The position numbers and the translations under genes were made by a program. This document shows positions 1 through 7,033 of a stretch of DNA of 16,966 nt, in pieces. The first letter of the stretch is position 1, and each line of letters opens with the position of its first letter. Source of the DNA: CAYRFU01 sp964423525 (lineage in GTDB: Bacteria > Vulcanimicrobiota > Xenobia > Xenobiales > JADMJV01); the NCBI GenBank assembly GCA_964423525.1, contig CAYRFU010000148.1:1-16966 (forward strand). Direction: 5' to 3'. Below the pieces are notes generated by a model that worked only from the letters and a program-made list of their open reading frames with translations, was not told the DNA's origin and searched no databases.

Positions 1-1852
1 TCTTGGCGACCCGCTCCGCGGCGGCGGCTAGCGGCAGTGTTGTGAGCCACTCTCTCATCGTCCCCAGGGCCGCCACGGCTGTCCCGACTGGGTTGTCCGG
101 GCAGCCTCTCTGATTCCAATGCTGATAAAGCTCGTCGTCGCCTAGTCCGAAGAGGGGGCCTCGCAAGACGCCTACCAGGGCTGCCTCGTCCATCGGGTCG
201 GAAAGGCAATGCAGCAGCTCCAGCAGGAGTTGCCAGGGTTCTTTCCTGGGCGGGGCCGCCCCAGTGACCTGACAAGGAATGGAATAGTGAGCCAGAGCTC
301 CGGCGTAGAGTTTCAGCTCGGCCGTCTTCCAGGTCAGCAGAAGAAAGTCTCGATAGTGGTTCTGGCCCTGCTCAACCCGCTTTGCAATCAGGGCGGCCAC
401 CCGTTTAGACTCATTCGAGCTCACTCGGGTGACCCTATCGCTTTGATCGGATAAGGTTCGAATCGCCCCTTCTGTCTGGTGGTGGGGCTCTAAGGGCGCG
501 AAGGCAGCCTGGTGTTCGGTGGCCTGAGAGGGGAAGTGATGGCTGAAGACCTGGTTGACGAATTGACAGACGGCTGGACCGGAGCGAAAAGAGGTGGTTA
601 GCGTTAAGACCTCTCCACCGCTGGCCAGAAGGCGATCTTTCACCAGTTGGTAGACTTCAATGTCCGCGCGCCGAAAGCGGTAGATCGACTGTTTAGGATC
701 TCCCACCACAAAAAGGGCCCCGGGGCGAAGCGCAAGTTGGCTCCAGTGGTCGGCCTGACCACTACTGGCCAACCAGAACAGCACCTCGGCCTGGAGGGGG
801 TCGGTGTCCTGGAACTCATCCACCAGAAGATGGTTGGTGCGAGCTCTCATTCGTTCTCGGACCTGAGGGTTTTGGCGCACTAGTCTGGCCGCCTGATAGA
901 GGAGGTCGGCGCTGGTCACCAGACCCCGGCGATGACGCTCCATCTCAAACTCCTTACGGACCTTTAAGAGGGCGCTAACGGCCAGAGGGTAGAGATAGGT
1001 GCGCCAGGCCTCGAGCAGGGGGGCGACGGTCTGGTCGCGGAATCGGGCCACCAGGGCTTGAACTGGCTCCACCTGTTCTCTTTGCTGGCGGCGGTTTCGG
1101 CCCCAGTGGCGCAAAACGATCACCGGTTCCGACTCCCAGGGACGCAGCAGTCTCAACAGGGTCTTCAAATTTGGGTCGGCTTGGGAGCTAGCCTGGACCA
1201 GTCGGTGAGCCAGGCTGGCCAGAGGAATCTTCTCGTCTCGGCGGCGTTCCGGAGGCTCGGGGAGCAGGGGCTCCAACTGGCTGACAAAACCACCAACCTG
1301 GGGCCAGAAACGGCTCGGATCAGGGCGGGGTGACAGACTGTAGGGGTAGTCCACCTCAGGGTTATCGCAGAGGGTGTCCAGGGCGGTTAGAAGGCTCTCT
1401 CGGCGGTGACCTCCCACGGCGAGCTCGGCCGCTAGCAGACGACCGGGCTCGCTCTCCAGGTAACGGTGGTAGGTCCGCTGTTTCAATAGGCTGGCAGTCT
1501 CTTCATCGATCTCGCGAAACCCGGGAGCCAGGCCAGCTTCGATAGGATAGCTGCGCAAAAGGCGGGAGCACCAGGCGTGGATGGTGCCGACAAAAAGGTG
1601 CTCTGAGCGTGCCAGCAGCAGCTCGTCTCCCGCTTGCTCCAGGCCAGCGCGAATTCGACTTTTCAATTCGGCCGCAGCTTTGCGAGTGAAGGTCACCACG
1701 ACGGTCTTGTCGGGCTGGTAGACTCGGTTGACTAATCCGGCCACGACTCTCTCGGTCAGGCTTCGGGTTTTACCCGAGCCGGCCGAAGCCTCAACCAGGA
1801 AATTCCGGTCCAGCACGTTCTTGATCTGGTCTCGGGCAGTCTGATCGTTCAT
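1..1852 (-). CDS. addA: AddA-type UvrD-family helicase-nuclease subunit, N-terminal part (runs off left edge)
   Basis: This is a superfamily 1A DNA helicase subunit of an AddAB-type recombination enzyme. It would unwind and resect broken DNA ends in the cytoplasm. The frame is open from an ATG at 1852 to the window edge, giving 617 visible residues. Motifs appear in family order: Walker A ASAGSGKT (residues 22-29), motif Ia VTFTRKAAAELKSRI, the VGTIHAW segment, Walker B/DEFQD (D345-E346), motif III GDPKQSIYRFR and the LTTSFRS segment. The C-terminal helicase motifs and any RecB-like nuclease domain lie outside the window. The ATG overlaps the upstream gene's TGA as ATGA, so translation is probably coupled to addB. 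The AddA assignment rather than a plain UvrD rests on the helicase type and the AddB partner. The edge cut is a window limit, not evidence of truncation. Confidence 0.9.
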   Translation of the reverse strand, partial: MNDQTARDQIKNVLDRNFLVEASAGSGKTRSLTERVVAGLVNRVYQPDKTVVVTFTRKAAAELKSRIRAGLEQAGDELLLARSEHLFVGTIHAWCSRLLRSYPIEAGLAPGFREIDEETASLLKQRTYHRYLESEPGRLLAAELAVGGHRRESLLTALDTLCDNPEVDYPYSLSPRPDPSRFWPQVGGFVSQLEPLLPEPPERRRDEKIPLASLAHRLVQASSQADPNLKTLLRLLRPWESEPVIVLRHWGRNRRQQREQVEPVQALVARFRDQTVAPLLEAWRTYLYPLAVSALLKVRKEFEMERHRRGLVTSADLLYQAARLVRQNPQVRERMRARTNHLLVDEFQDTDPLQAEVLFWLASSGQADHWSQLALRPGALFVVGDPKQSIYRFRRADIEVYQLVKDRLLASGGEVLTLTTSFRSGPAVCQFVNQVFSHHFPSQATEHQAAFAPLEPHHQTEGAIRTLSDQSDRVTRVSSNESKRVAALIAKRVEQGQNHYRDFLLLTWKTAELKLYAGALAHYSIPCQVTGAAPPRKEPWQLLLELLHCLSDPMDEAALVGVLRGPLFGLGDDELYQHWNQRGCPDNPVGTAVAALGTMREWLTTLPLAAAAERVAK

Positions 1853-4593
1853 CGGGTGTCTAACAATCGCCGGCGCTGGCTCAAGCGGTCGTTGTCGAGG
1901 TTGTTGAGCTTGGCTTTGGTGTCTTCATCGCGGTGAGCGGTGCAGGCTCTGGCGAAATCGCAGTAGCGGCAGTTGCGCTGACTGGTTTCGGTGTGAACGA
2001 AGGCTCCCGACTCGAGGGGGGCCAGGATTCGCTCCAGGACCTGAGCCAGTTCCTCGGGTTCAGGGCGGGCAAATCGATAGAAAACTTCTTTGGCCCCGAC
2101 AGCAGGGAAATAGTAGCTACTGTGGGTGACCTTCTCGCCCAAGAGCTGCTCCGCGACCAGAGCATAGAGGGCGTGCTGGAGCAATCTTCCCTGCTCGAAT
2201 CGGCTCTTGGGTCCGACTCCCAGGGAGCGGCCAGTTTTGTAGTCGAGCACTTCGAAGCCGCCCTGATGGCGGTCGATGCGGTCGATTCTTCCTCGCAAAG
2301 CCAGGCCCAGCAAGGGGACGGGTTCGGTTTGGGCCAGCGCTTCACCCTCGGTGTCGGGCAGGCCAAAACCCACTTCCACTCCCACCGGTTTTCCCGGGCT
2401 TTGGCCCTCCAGTTTCAGGAAGTTCTGCACGTCGTTCCTCAGGCTCTCGCGTTCCCAGCTCTCCACAGCTTGGGAAGGCGGGGTCAGGGTCGCTCGGACT
2501 TTCTCGAGTTCCCGGTCGAGCAGAGAATGAGCGTCGACCGAACGGCCAGCCCGTCGTTCACGATGATAGCCTGCGAACACTTCGTGGAGGACTGTGCCCC
2601 TTGTGGCCGCGTCCAGCCACTGGTCGGCTCGAGGCCGACTCAGCTTTTCTGGTCTCAGGCCCAGACCCTGCTCTAGGAAGTAACGAAACGGACAGGCCGC
2701 TAGATCCTGGAGGCGACTCACCGAAATCGGCTGGTGAGTGCGACGCGGGTCGAGCACGCCCACGGCCGCTTCCACCAGACCATCAAAGCGGCTAAGCAGC
2801 GGCATCCGTCGCTGTCGGGTGGCTTCCAAGCCTCGGGCCAGATTGGGGAAAGCTCGGGCCACCACCTCCACCTCTCCAGGGGTCCTCGCCAGCCACCAGC
2901 CCGTTTCACTCGCTTTCCATTCAGCCAGACTTCTGGGCTTGGGGCGGCTCTGAGCTGCTGCCCAGGCCCAGGGCCAGGCCGGAGTCTGTTCTTCCCCTTC
3001 GGGTCCGAGCAGCGAATAGCTGAGCACCAGCGAACCCGAGAAATCGGCCAATCTCTGCCACCATTCGAACCAGCTCTCCATCGGTTTGTCGGTCGACTGT
3101 TGCAGGCAGGGAGAAAGGGTCGCTCGTTCCTGGTCGGTCAGGACTGGGTCGGGCTGGCAGGTGGGCAGCCACTCTCCCTCGACTAGGCCGAGAACCAGAC
3201 AGTGGGCTCGGCCCGAGACCCCGAGGCTCTTCATCTCGGCCAGGTGAAGATGACCGGGCTTGGGTCGCTCGCGTCCGAAGCGCAGGCTAGCCAGGTCGTG
3301 GCGGAGGCGGCGGCGCAAAGCGTCGGGCTCGAGCAATCCCACCACCGGCTGGATCTCAACCAACAGTCGACGGAGTCGTCGCCCTGCTTCGGTTTCGCAA
3401 TCCACCAAGGAGCCAAGCTCGCTGACCCAGTTGGGCCCGGTCAACCTTTCAATGAGACACTCTATCACCTCGGTCAGACGATCCGCCTGGTCGGCGAGTT
3501 CTCTAAACTGGTCCTGTTGTCGCTCTCTTCGCTGCGCTAACGATCGGAGCCGTTTTCCCAGACCGACTAGAGCCTCTCGATAGCCAGACCGGCCCCAGCT
3601 GGCTTGAGCCTGTTCCAGCAGTCTTGCGGCTATGCTTCCCGGCACTGGAGCGGTGAGTTGAAACCTGCTGACGAGGCGACGGAGGTCGAGAGCGGAGAGT
3701 CCATGCTCAAGCCAATCTAACAGGCCCAGCGCCAGTTGTCCTTGGGAAGAGATCGACAGAGGCCAGCCGGCCTCACAGGTGAGAGGGATGTCCTCACTGA
3801 CCAAGCGGTCTCTGACCGTTGAAACGAGCCTGGGATTGGCCACCACCACTTCCACCTGGTCCAAAGGCACAGAGCGGATTTTAGCCAGAACCGATTCCAC
3901 TTCCGCCTCGACTCGCTCGGACCGAATGACCTGGAGGTTCTCAGGCCAGCGCTCCGGTGACCACGAGACCCTGGCCAGCAGAGAGACCCGACGGGTTGTC
4001 GGACCGTGACAAAGGACCTTTTGGACTTTGCCTTTCAGCTGGTCAAGAAAAGCGCGTTCCAGTCCGCTCCAGTGGTGGGGAAACTCCAAAGTCGGTTGGT
4101 CGACCGGTTTCACTTTTCGGATGGCGGTTCGGAACACCCGAGCCCTATCACATCGCCCCTGTTGGTCGAGCCAATTTTCGTAGGCTGAAAGGAGGCCTCG
4201 AAACTCCTCTGGTCGGTGCCCATTTGGCTTGAGGTCGGCAGAAACTAGACCGGCCATTCGGAACTCTTGCACTGTCTTCCAGAGGGCCTCACCGACTCCC
4301 GGGCGCTGACGGACTGGGCCGAAGTGTTGACCCTGGACCAGGGCCACCATCAAGCTCGGGCCGAGATCGTCTGAAGTGGGGTCAAGACCCTCTTCGAGTA
4401 AGTAGGGGGCGGCGATCTCGAGGGCCAATTCGAAAGGGGTCGTCAGCCTGAGGTTGAGCCAGTCAACCCCGGCTAACACCAGCCGCTCCGCCAAGGTCCA
4501 ACGATATCGCGGTCTTGGCACAAAGACCCACTTGGCCGCCAGTCGGTCCTGTCGGCAAAGTTGGCAGAGGCTTTCGAAAAAAGGCTTCGACAC
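1849..4593 (-). CDS. addB: AddB-like subunit with iron-sulfur PD-(D/E)XK nuclease domain
   Basis: This 914-residue protein is the second subunit of the AddAB helicase-nuclease. The C-terminal third is a RecB-like nuclease: H670 in RGTVLHEVF, D771 in GRIDRID, and D784 with K786 in LDYKTG. Four cysteines, C634 (AACPFRYF), C875, C878 and C884 (NCRYCDFARAC), match the split 4Fe-4S staple known from AddB, which stabilises the nuclease domain. The N-terminus has no Walker A motif (it reads VFVPRPRYRW where some AddB proteins carry one), so the helicase-like fold here is probably a non-motor scaffold, as in RecC-like subunits. The start is GTG at 4593, with no clear Shine-Dalgarno, so it could be slightly misplaced. 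Its stop overlaps the next gene's ATG by 4 bp. The nuclease appears intact. Confidence 0.88.
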   Translation of the reverse strand: MSKPFFESLCQLCRQDRLAAKWVFVPRPRYRWTLAERLVLAGVDWLNLRLTTPFELALEIAAPYLLEEGLDPTSDDLGPSLMVALVQGQHFGPVRQRPGVGEALWKTVQEFRMAGLVSADLKPNGHRPEEFRGLLSAYENWLDQQGRCDRARVFRTAIRKVKPVDQPTLEFPHHWSGLERAFLDQLKGKVQKVLCHGPTTRRVSLLARVSWSPERWPENLQVIRSERVEAEVESVLAKIRSVPLDQVEVVVANPRLVSTVRDRLVSEDIPLTCEAGWPLSISSQGQLALGLLDWLEHGLSALDLRRLVSRFQLTAPVPGSIAARLLEQAQASWGRSGYREALVGLGKRLRSLAQRRERQQDQFRELADQADRLTEVIECLIERLTGPNWVSELGSLVDCETEAGRRLRRLLVEIQPVVGLLEPDALRRRLRHDLASLRFGRERPKPGHLHLAEMKSLGVSGRAHCLVLGLVEGEWLPTCQPDPVLTDQERATLSPCLQQSTDKPMESWFEWWQRLADFSGSLVLSYSLLGPEGEEQTPAWPWAWAAAQSRPKPRSLAEWKASETGWWLARTPGEVEVVARAFPNLARGLEATRQRRMPLLSRFDGLVEAAVGVLDPRRTHQPISVSRLQDLAACPFRYFLEQGLGLRPEKLSRPRADQWLDAATRGTVLHEVFAGYHRERRAGRSVDAHSLLDRELEKVRATLTPPSQAVESWERESLRNDVQNFLKLEGQSPGKPVGVEVGFGLPDTEGEALAQTEPVPLLGLALRGRIDRIDRHQGGFEVLDYKTGRSLGVGPKSRFEQGRLLQHALYALVAEQLLGEKVTHSSYYFPAVGAKEVFYRFARPEPEELAQVLERILAPLESGAFVHTETSQRNCRYCDFARACTAHRDEDTKAKLNNLDNDRLSQRRRLLDTR

Positions 4594-4614
4594 AGCTACA
4601 GTTTAGCGGGGGAC

Positions 4615-4633
4615 AGTGACAGAAAGTGTCACT
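4615..4633. promoter_or_regulatory. Perfect inverted repeat between divergent addB and lipoprotein genes
   Basis: AGTGACA, five bases (GAAAG), then TGTCACT form a perfect 7-bp dyad. It lies 22 bp upstream of the addB GTG and 40 bp upstream of the lipoprotein ATG. It could be an operator for one or both divergent genes, or a small stem-loop in a leader. The symmetry is directly visible; a binding protein is inference. Confidence 0.4.
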
Positions 4634-4659
4634 TGAGCGGGATCTTCTGGCGCTGATCG

Positions 4660-4665
4660 AGAAGG
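4660..4665 (+). promoter_or_regulatory. Ribosome binding site deciding the lipoprotein start
   Basis: AGAAGG ends 7 bases before the ATG at 4673 but only 4 bases before the in-frame GTG at 4670. The spacing favours the ATG. Confidence 0.5.
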
Positions 4666-4672
4666 CCTGGTG

Positions 4673-5161
4673 ATGAAAAAGTTTCTCCTCGCTCTTTTGG
4701 TCCTGTTTCTGGCCGGCTGCAATTCGACCCCGGCTCCCCCCTCCGACGGTGGGGGGGCGACTCAGGAGAAAGGGTATCAGGAGCTGGCTGCTTCCCGTCA
4801 AAGTGAAGTGGAGGCGGTTTGGTCGAGCTTGAATGACATCTTTGAGGGCGACGACATCGATATCTTCGCTAGTCTTGAAGACAAGTTGAAAGGGTCCGCC
4901 GAGGGCATCCAGTCGCTCACTCCTCCGGAAGAGGCCAAAGAGGCCCACGACAAGCTCGTCAAGATGCTGGAATTGACCGAAAAACGCCTGGCTGCTCAAA
5001 AGAAGATGCACCAGATGCAACTCGATTCCCAAGAGCCCACTCCCGAGATGCAAGAGGAGCTTGAGGCTCTCACTCAGGAGTACGAAGCTTTGATGTCTGG
5101 CACCTCCGCCGCTGAGCCAGCGCCAGCTGCCGAGGAAGGGGAGTCTCCTTCGGAGGAGTAG
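4673..5161 (+). CDS. Small predicted lipoprotein of unknown function
   Basis: This is a 162-residue protein. It starts with MKK, a hydrophobic stretch, and a lipobox LAGC, with the lipidated cysteine at residue 16. Signal peptidase II should cleave before Cys16 and leave the protein anchored to a membrane. A short Pro/Ser/Gly-rich linker follows. The rest is charged and strongly helix-forming: two long helices around residues 35-130 with heptad-like Leu/Met spacing, ending in an acidic Ala/Pro/Glu-rich tail. No catalytic motif is visible and I do not recognise a family. The gene stands alone: addB diverges from it, and about 250 bp separate it from the next gene. ATG 4673 is preferred to GTG 4670 because of the AGAAGG spacing. 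The call as a lipoprotein is firm; the function is unknown. Confidence 0.82.
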   Translation: MKKFLLALLVLFLAGCNSTPAPPSDGGGATQEKGYQELAASRQSEVEAVWSSLNDIFEGDDIDIFASLEDKLKGSAEGIQSLTPPEEAKEAHDKLVKMLELTEKRLAAQKKMHQMQLDSQEPTPEMQEELEALTQEYEALMSGTSAAEPAPAAEEGESPSEE

Positions 5162-5246
5162 GCCTCGTCCCGGCACTGCTCGTCTGTCTGCTTGCGGGGA
5201 CGTCCCGACTTCCACACGGGGACTTGGGGTGACCTATGGTGCCATG

Positions 5247-5279
5247 GTCTCTGCTGGGAGACTGGGGTCTTTGGTCTCC
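5247..5279 (+). other. Two mutually exclusive small hairpins downstream of the lipoprotein gene
   Basis: GAGAC at 5258-5262 can pair with GTCTC at 5247-5251 (loop TGCTGG). Alternatively GGAGAC at 5257-5262 can pair with GTCTCC at 5274-5279. No U-tract follows either, so this is not a convincing intrinsic terminator. The stems are short, and chance is a real possibility. Confidence 0.25.
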
Positions 5280-5296
5280 TGAGCACTAACGATGCG

Positions 5297-5338
5297 CAAC
5301 CTGTCCAGGTTGTAAATAAATGTTCAGTAAATTCTGAA
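5297..5338 (+). promoter_or_regulatory. Probable promoter/operator region of the flavin oxidase gene
   Basis: CAACCTG-TC-CAGGTTG at 5297-5312 is a perfect 16-bp dyad. Immediately downstream is an AT-rich patch unusual for this GC-rich window, containing a second dyad TTCAG-TAAATT-CTGAA at 5323-5338. A TTGTAA (5310-5315) could serve as a -35 element, but no good -10 can be fixed. The arrangement, about 80-120 bp before the oxidase ATG, suits a regulated promoter. The rest of the 5162-5416 gap holds two weaker repeats (GCAGC/GCTGC at 5362-5379, GGTTCAACC at 5383-5391) and no credible gene. Confidence 0.42.
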
Positions 5339-5405
5339 GAGTGGTAGGGTAGTCTCGCGGAGCAGCAGGGGATGGCTGCATCGGTTCAACCAACTCGCTA
5401 AAGAT

Positions 5406-5411
5406 AAGGAG
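5406..5411 (+). promoter_or_regulatory. Strong Shine-Dalgarno of the flavin oxidase gene
   Basis: AAGGAG sits 5 bases before the ATG at 5417. It supports that start and therefore the unusual N-terminal extension of the protein. Confidence 0.75.
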
Positions 5412-5416
5412 CGATC

Positions 5417-7033
5417 ATGATCGTCAATACCCTAGCCGCGCTGCGCCCCGTGAGCCGCCCGGCCAGCGAGCCTCCCAAGCGGGACCTGGCACCTTGCCAC
5501 AAATTCCCTACCAAAGATGCCTACACACCGACCCCCCGCCCTGAGCCGGGGGAGTGGAAAGACCTCAAGAATTATGAAGTGGTGGTCGTAGGAGGCGGAA
5601 TGGCCGGGCTCAATACGGCCTGGAATTTGCAAAAGCAGGGGCACGAGGTAGCCGTCTTTGAGCGCACCCGTCACGTTGGGGGCCGAGTCAGAAGCCGAGA
5701 TATTGAGAACGAGCAGAAGATCGACCTGGGAGCGATGCGCTATATCCCTTCCCGCCATCATCGGGTCCGCCATCTGGTAGAAGATGTGCTAGGGCTGGCT
5801 ACCAAACCGTTCGTGGTGGGAGGGGAGCAAAATCTTCAGTACTTCCGGGGGCAGCGCAACACCAACCAGGAAGTCGCTGCCGACCCTTCGCTCAGACCGT
5901 TCAACCTGAAGCCGGAAGAACGGGGGAAGTCGGTCGACGAATTGTTGGCCCACGCTATCCGCTCGGTGGTTCCAAACTTCGAGGAGCTGTCGCCCGAGCA
6001 ATGGGACGAAGTCAAGAAGACCACCACCATACCGGTGAAGGACCCAACCACCGGCCAACACGTGGAGGTGCCGCTTGCCCAGGTTGGCCTCGACAATGTC
6101 CTCGGTCGCAGCCTTAGCCCGGAAGCCAAGAAGCTGGTGGTCGAGTCGATCGGATATCGTTCCTTCCTGTCCAATTGGGACGCGGGCGAAGCACTCGAAG
6201 AGCTGGCGGCAGATTTCCGTCCCGGAACCAGTTATCGAACGCCGGTGGAAGGAATGGAGCAGATTCCTCGAGGCTTAACCAAGCTGTTTCTCAACGAGGG
6301 CGGCGAGTTTAACAACTTTCAGACTCTTCGGGCTGTGGACTATGACCCTGAGCACGGCTTCCTGCTGGAGTTTCAGCATACGCGCAAAGGCACCATCACT
6401 CGGGTCGTCAGTGAGAAGTTGGTGCTGGCGATGCCCCAGAAGCCTTTACGGGACCTGCTCGACAATAGCCCCGATCTGCGAAGCTCGGCTCTGGACACTC
6501 ATCTCGATAAGGTCACGGCCCACCCGATGACCCGCATCTTCGTGGCCTATGACGAGCCCTGGTGGCAAGACACCGGCATTGAAACTGGCCGCTCGGTGAC
6601 CGATTTGCCGCTGGGTCAGGTCTATTACTACGGCCACGAAGAGGACCAGCGCCCTTTCGTGATGGTCTATGCCGACGGTCAAGATAGTGAATACTTCGAG
6701 GGTCTTCAAAATCCGGCTGACGGAGGCGTGAGTAAGAGGCTTTGCGCTACCCCTCAGTTGACCGAAGAGGTGCATCACCAGCTCGAGGAACTTCACGGCC
6801 GCGACCTTCCTGAACCAACCGGGTTTCTCTATAAACGGTGGGCGAGTGAGTATTTCGGCGGGGCCTATCACACCTGGGACCCCGGTTCGAAGCCTTGGGA
6901 GGTGACTGAGGAGATGGTCCAGCCTTTAGGGCCGGACGTTCCTCTGTTCGTGGCCGGAGAAGCCTACTCGACCACCCAGGGTTGGATGGAGGGGGCTCTC
7001 GAGACTTCCGAAAAGGTGCTAGAGCTGTTCTAA
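5417..7033 (+). CDS. FAD-dependent amine oxidase / L-amino-acid oxidase family protein
   Basis: This 538-residue flavoenzyme would oxidise an amine or amino acid with FAD, giving an imine and reduced flavin, then peroxide if oxygen is the acceptor. A Rossmann dinucleotide fold starts near residue 54 (VVVVGGGMAG, glycines 59-64), with the ribose-binding acid E82 and the second FAD motif HVGGR (86-90). GAMRY at 105-109 resembles the GAMR segment of L-amino-acid oxidases, VioA and tryptophan monooxygenases. The C-terminal FAD contact is FVAGEAYSTTQGWMEGALET. The first 50 or so residues are a Pro/Ala-rich extension (MIVNTLAALRP start) not needed for the fold, yet the AAGGAG supports this start. 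The substrate cannot be read from sequence; neighbours give no pathway. The stop overlaps the convergent TPR gene's stop by 4 bp. The gene is intact. Confidence 0.88.
   Translation: MIVNTLAALRPVSRPASEPPKRDLAPCHKFPTKDAYTPTPRPEPGEWKDLKNYEVVVVGGGMAGLNTAWNLQKQGHEVAVFERTRHVGGRVRSRDIENEQKIDLGAMRYIPSRHHRVRHLVEDVLGLATKPFVVGGEQNLQYFRGQRNTNQEVAADPSLRPFNLKPEERGKSVDELLAHAIRSVVPNFEELSPEQWDEVKKTTTIPVKDPTTGQHVEVPLAQVGLDNVLGRSLSPEAKKLVVESIGYRSFLSNWDAGEALEELAADFRPGTSYRTPVEGMEQIPRGLTKLFLNEGGEFNNFQTLRAVDYDPEHGFLLEFQHTRKGTITRVVSEKLVLAMPQKPLRDLLDNSPDLRSSALDTHLDKVTAHPMTRIFVAYDEPWWQDTGIETGRSVTDLPLGQVYYYGHEEDQRPFVMVYADGQDSEYFEGLQNPADGGVSKRLCATPQLTEEVHHQLEELHGRDLPEPTGFLYKRWASEYFGGAYHTWDPGSKPWEVTEEMVQPLGPDVPLFVAGEAYSTTQGWMEGALETSEKVLELF

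Noticed and set aside
1933..2676. Long plus-strand open frame opposite addB (about 250 codons)
   Set aside because: It is antisense to a motif-verified nuclease domain; its translation has no domain logic and follows from high GC and codon bias.
4463..5215. Minus-strand open frame covering the lipoprotein gene (250 codons)
   Set aside because: It is antisense to a lipoprotein with a clear lipobox; no recognisable motif, and it would overlap addB's start region.
5247..5279. Intrinsic terminator after the lipoprotein gene
   Set aside because: Stems are only 5-6 bp with an 11-base loop in one form, and no U-tract follows.
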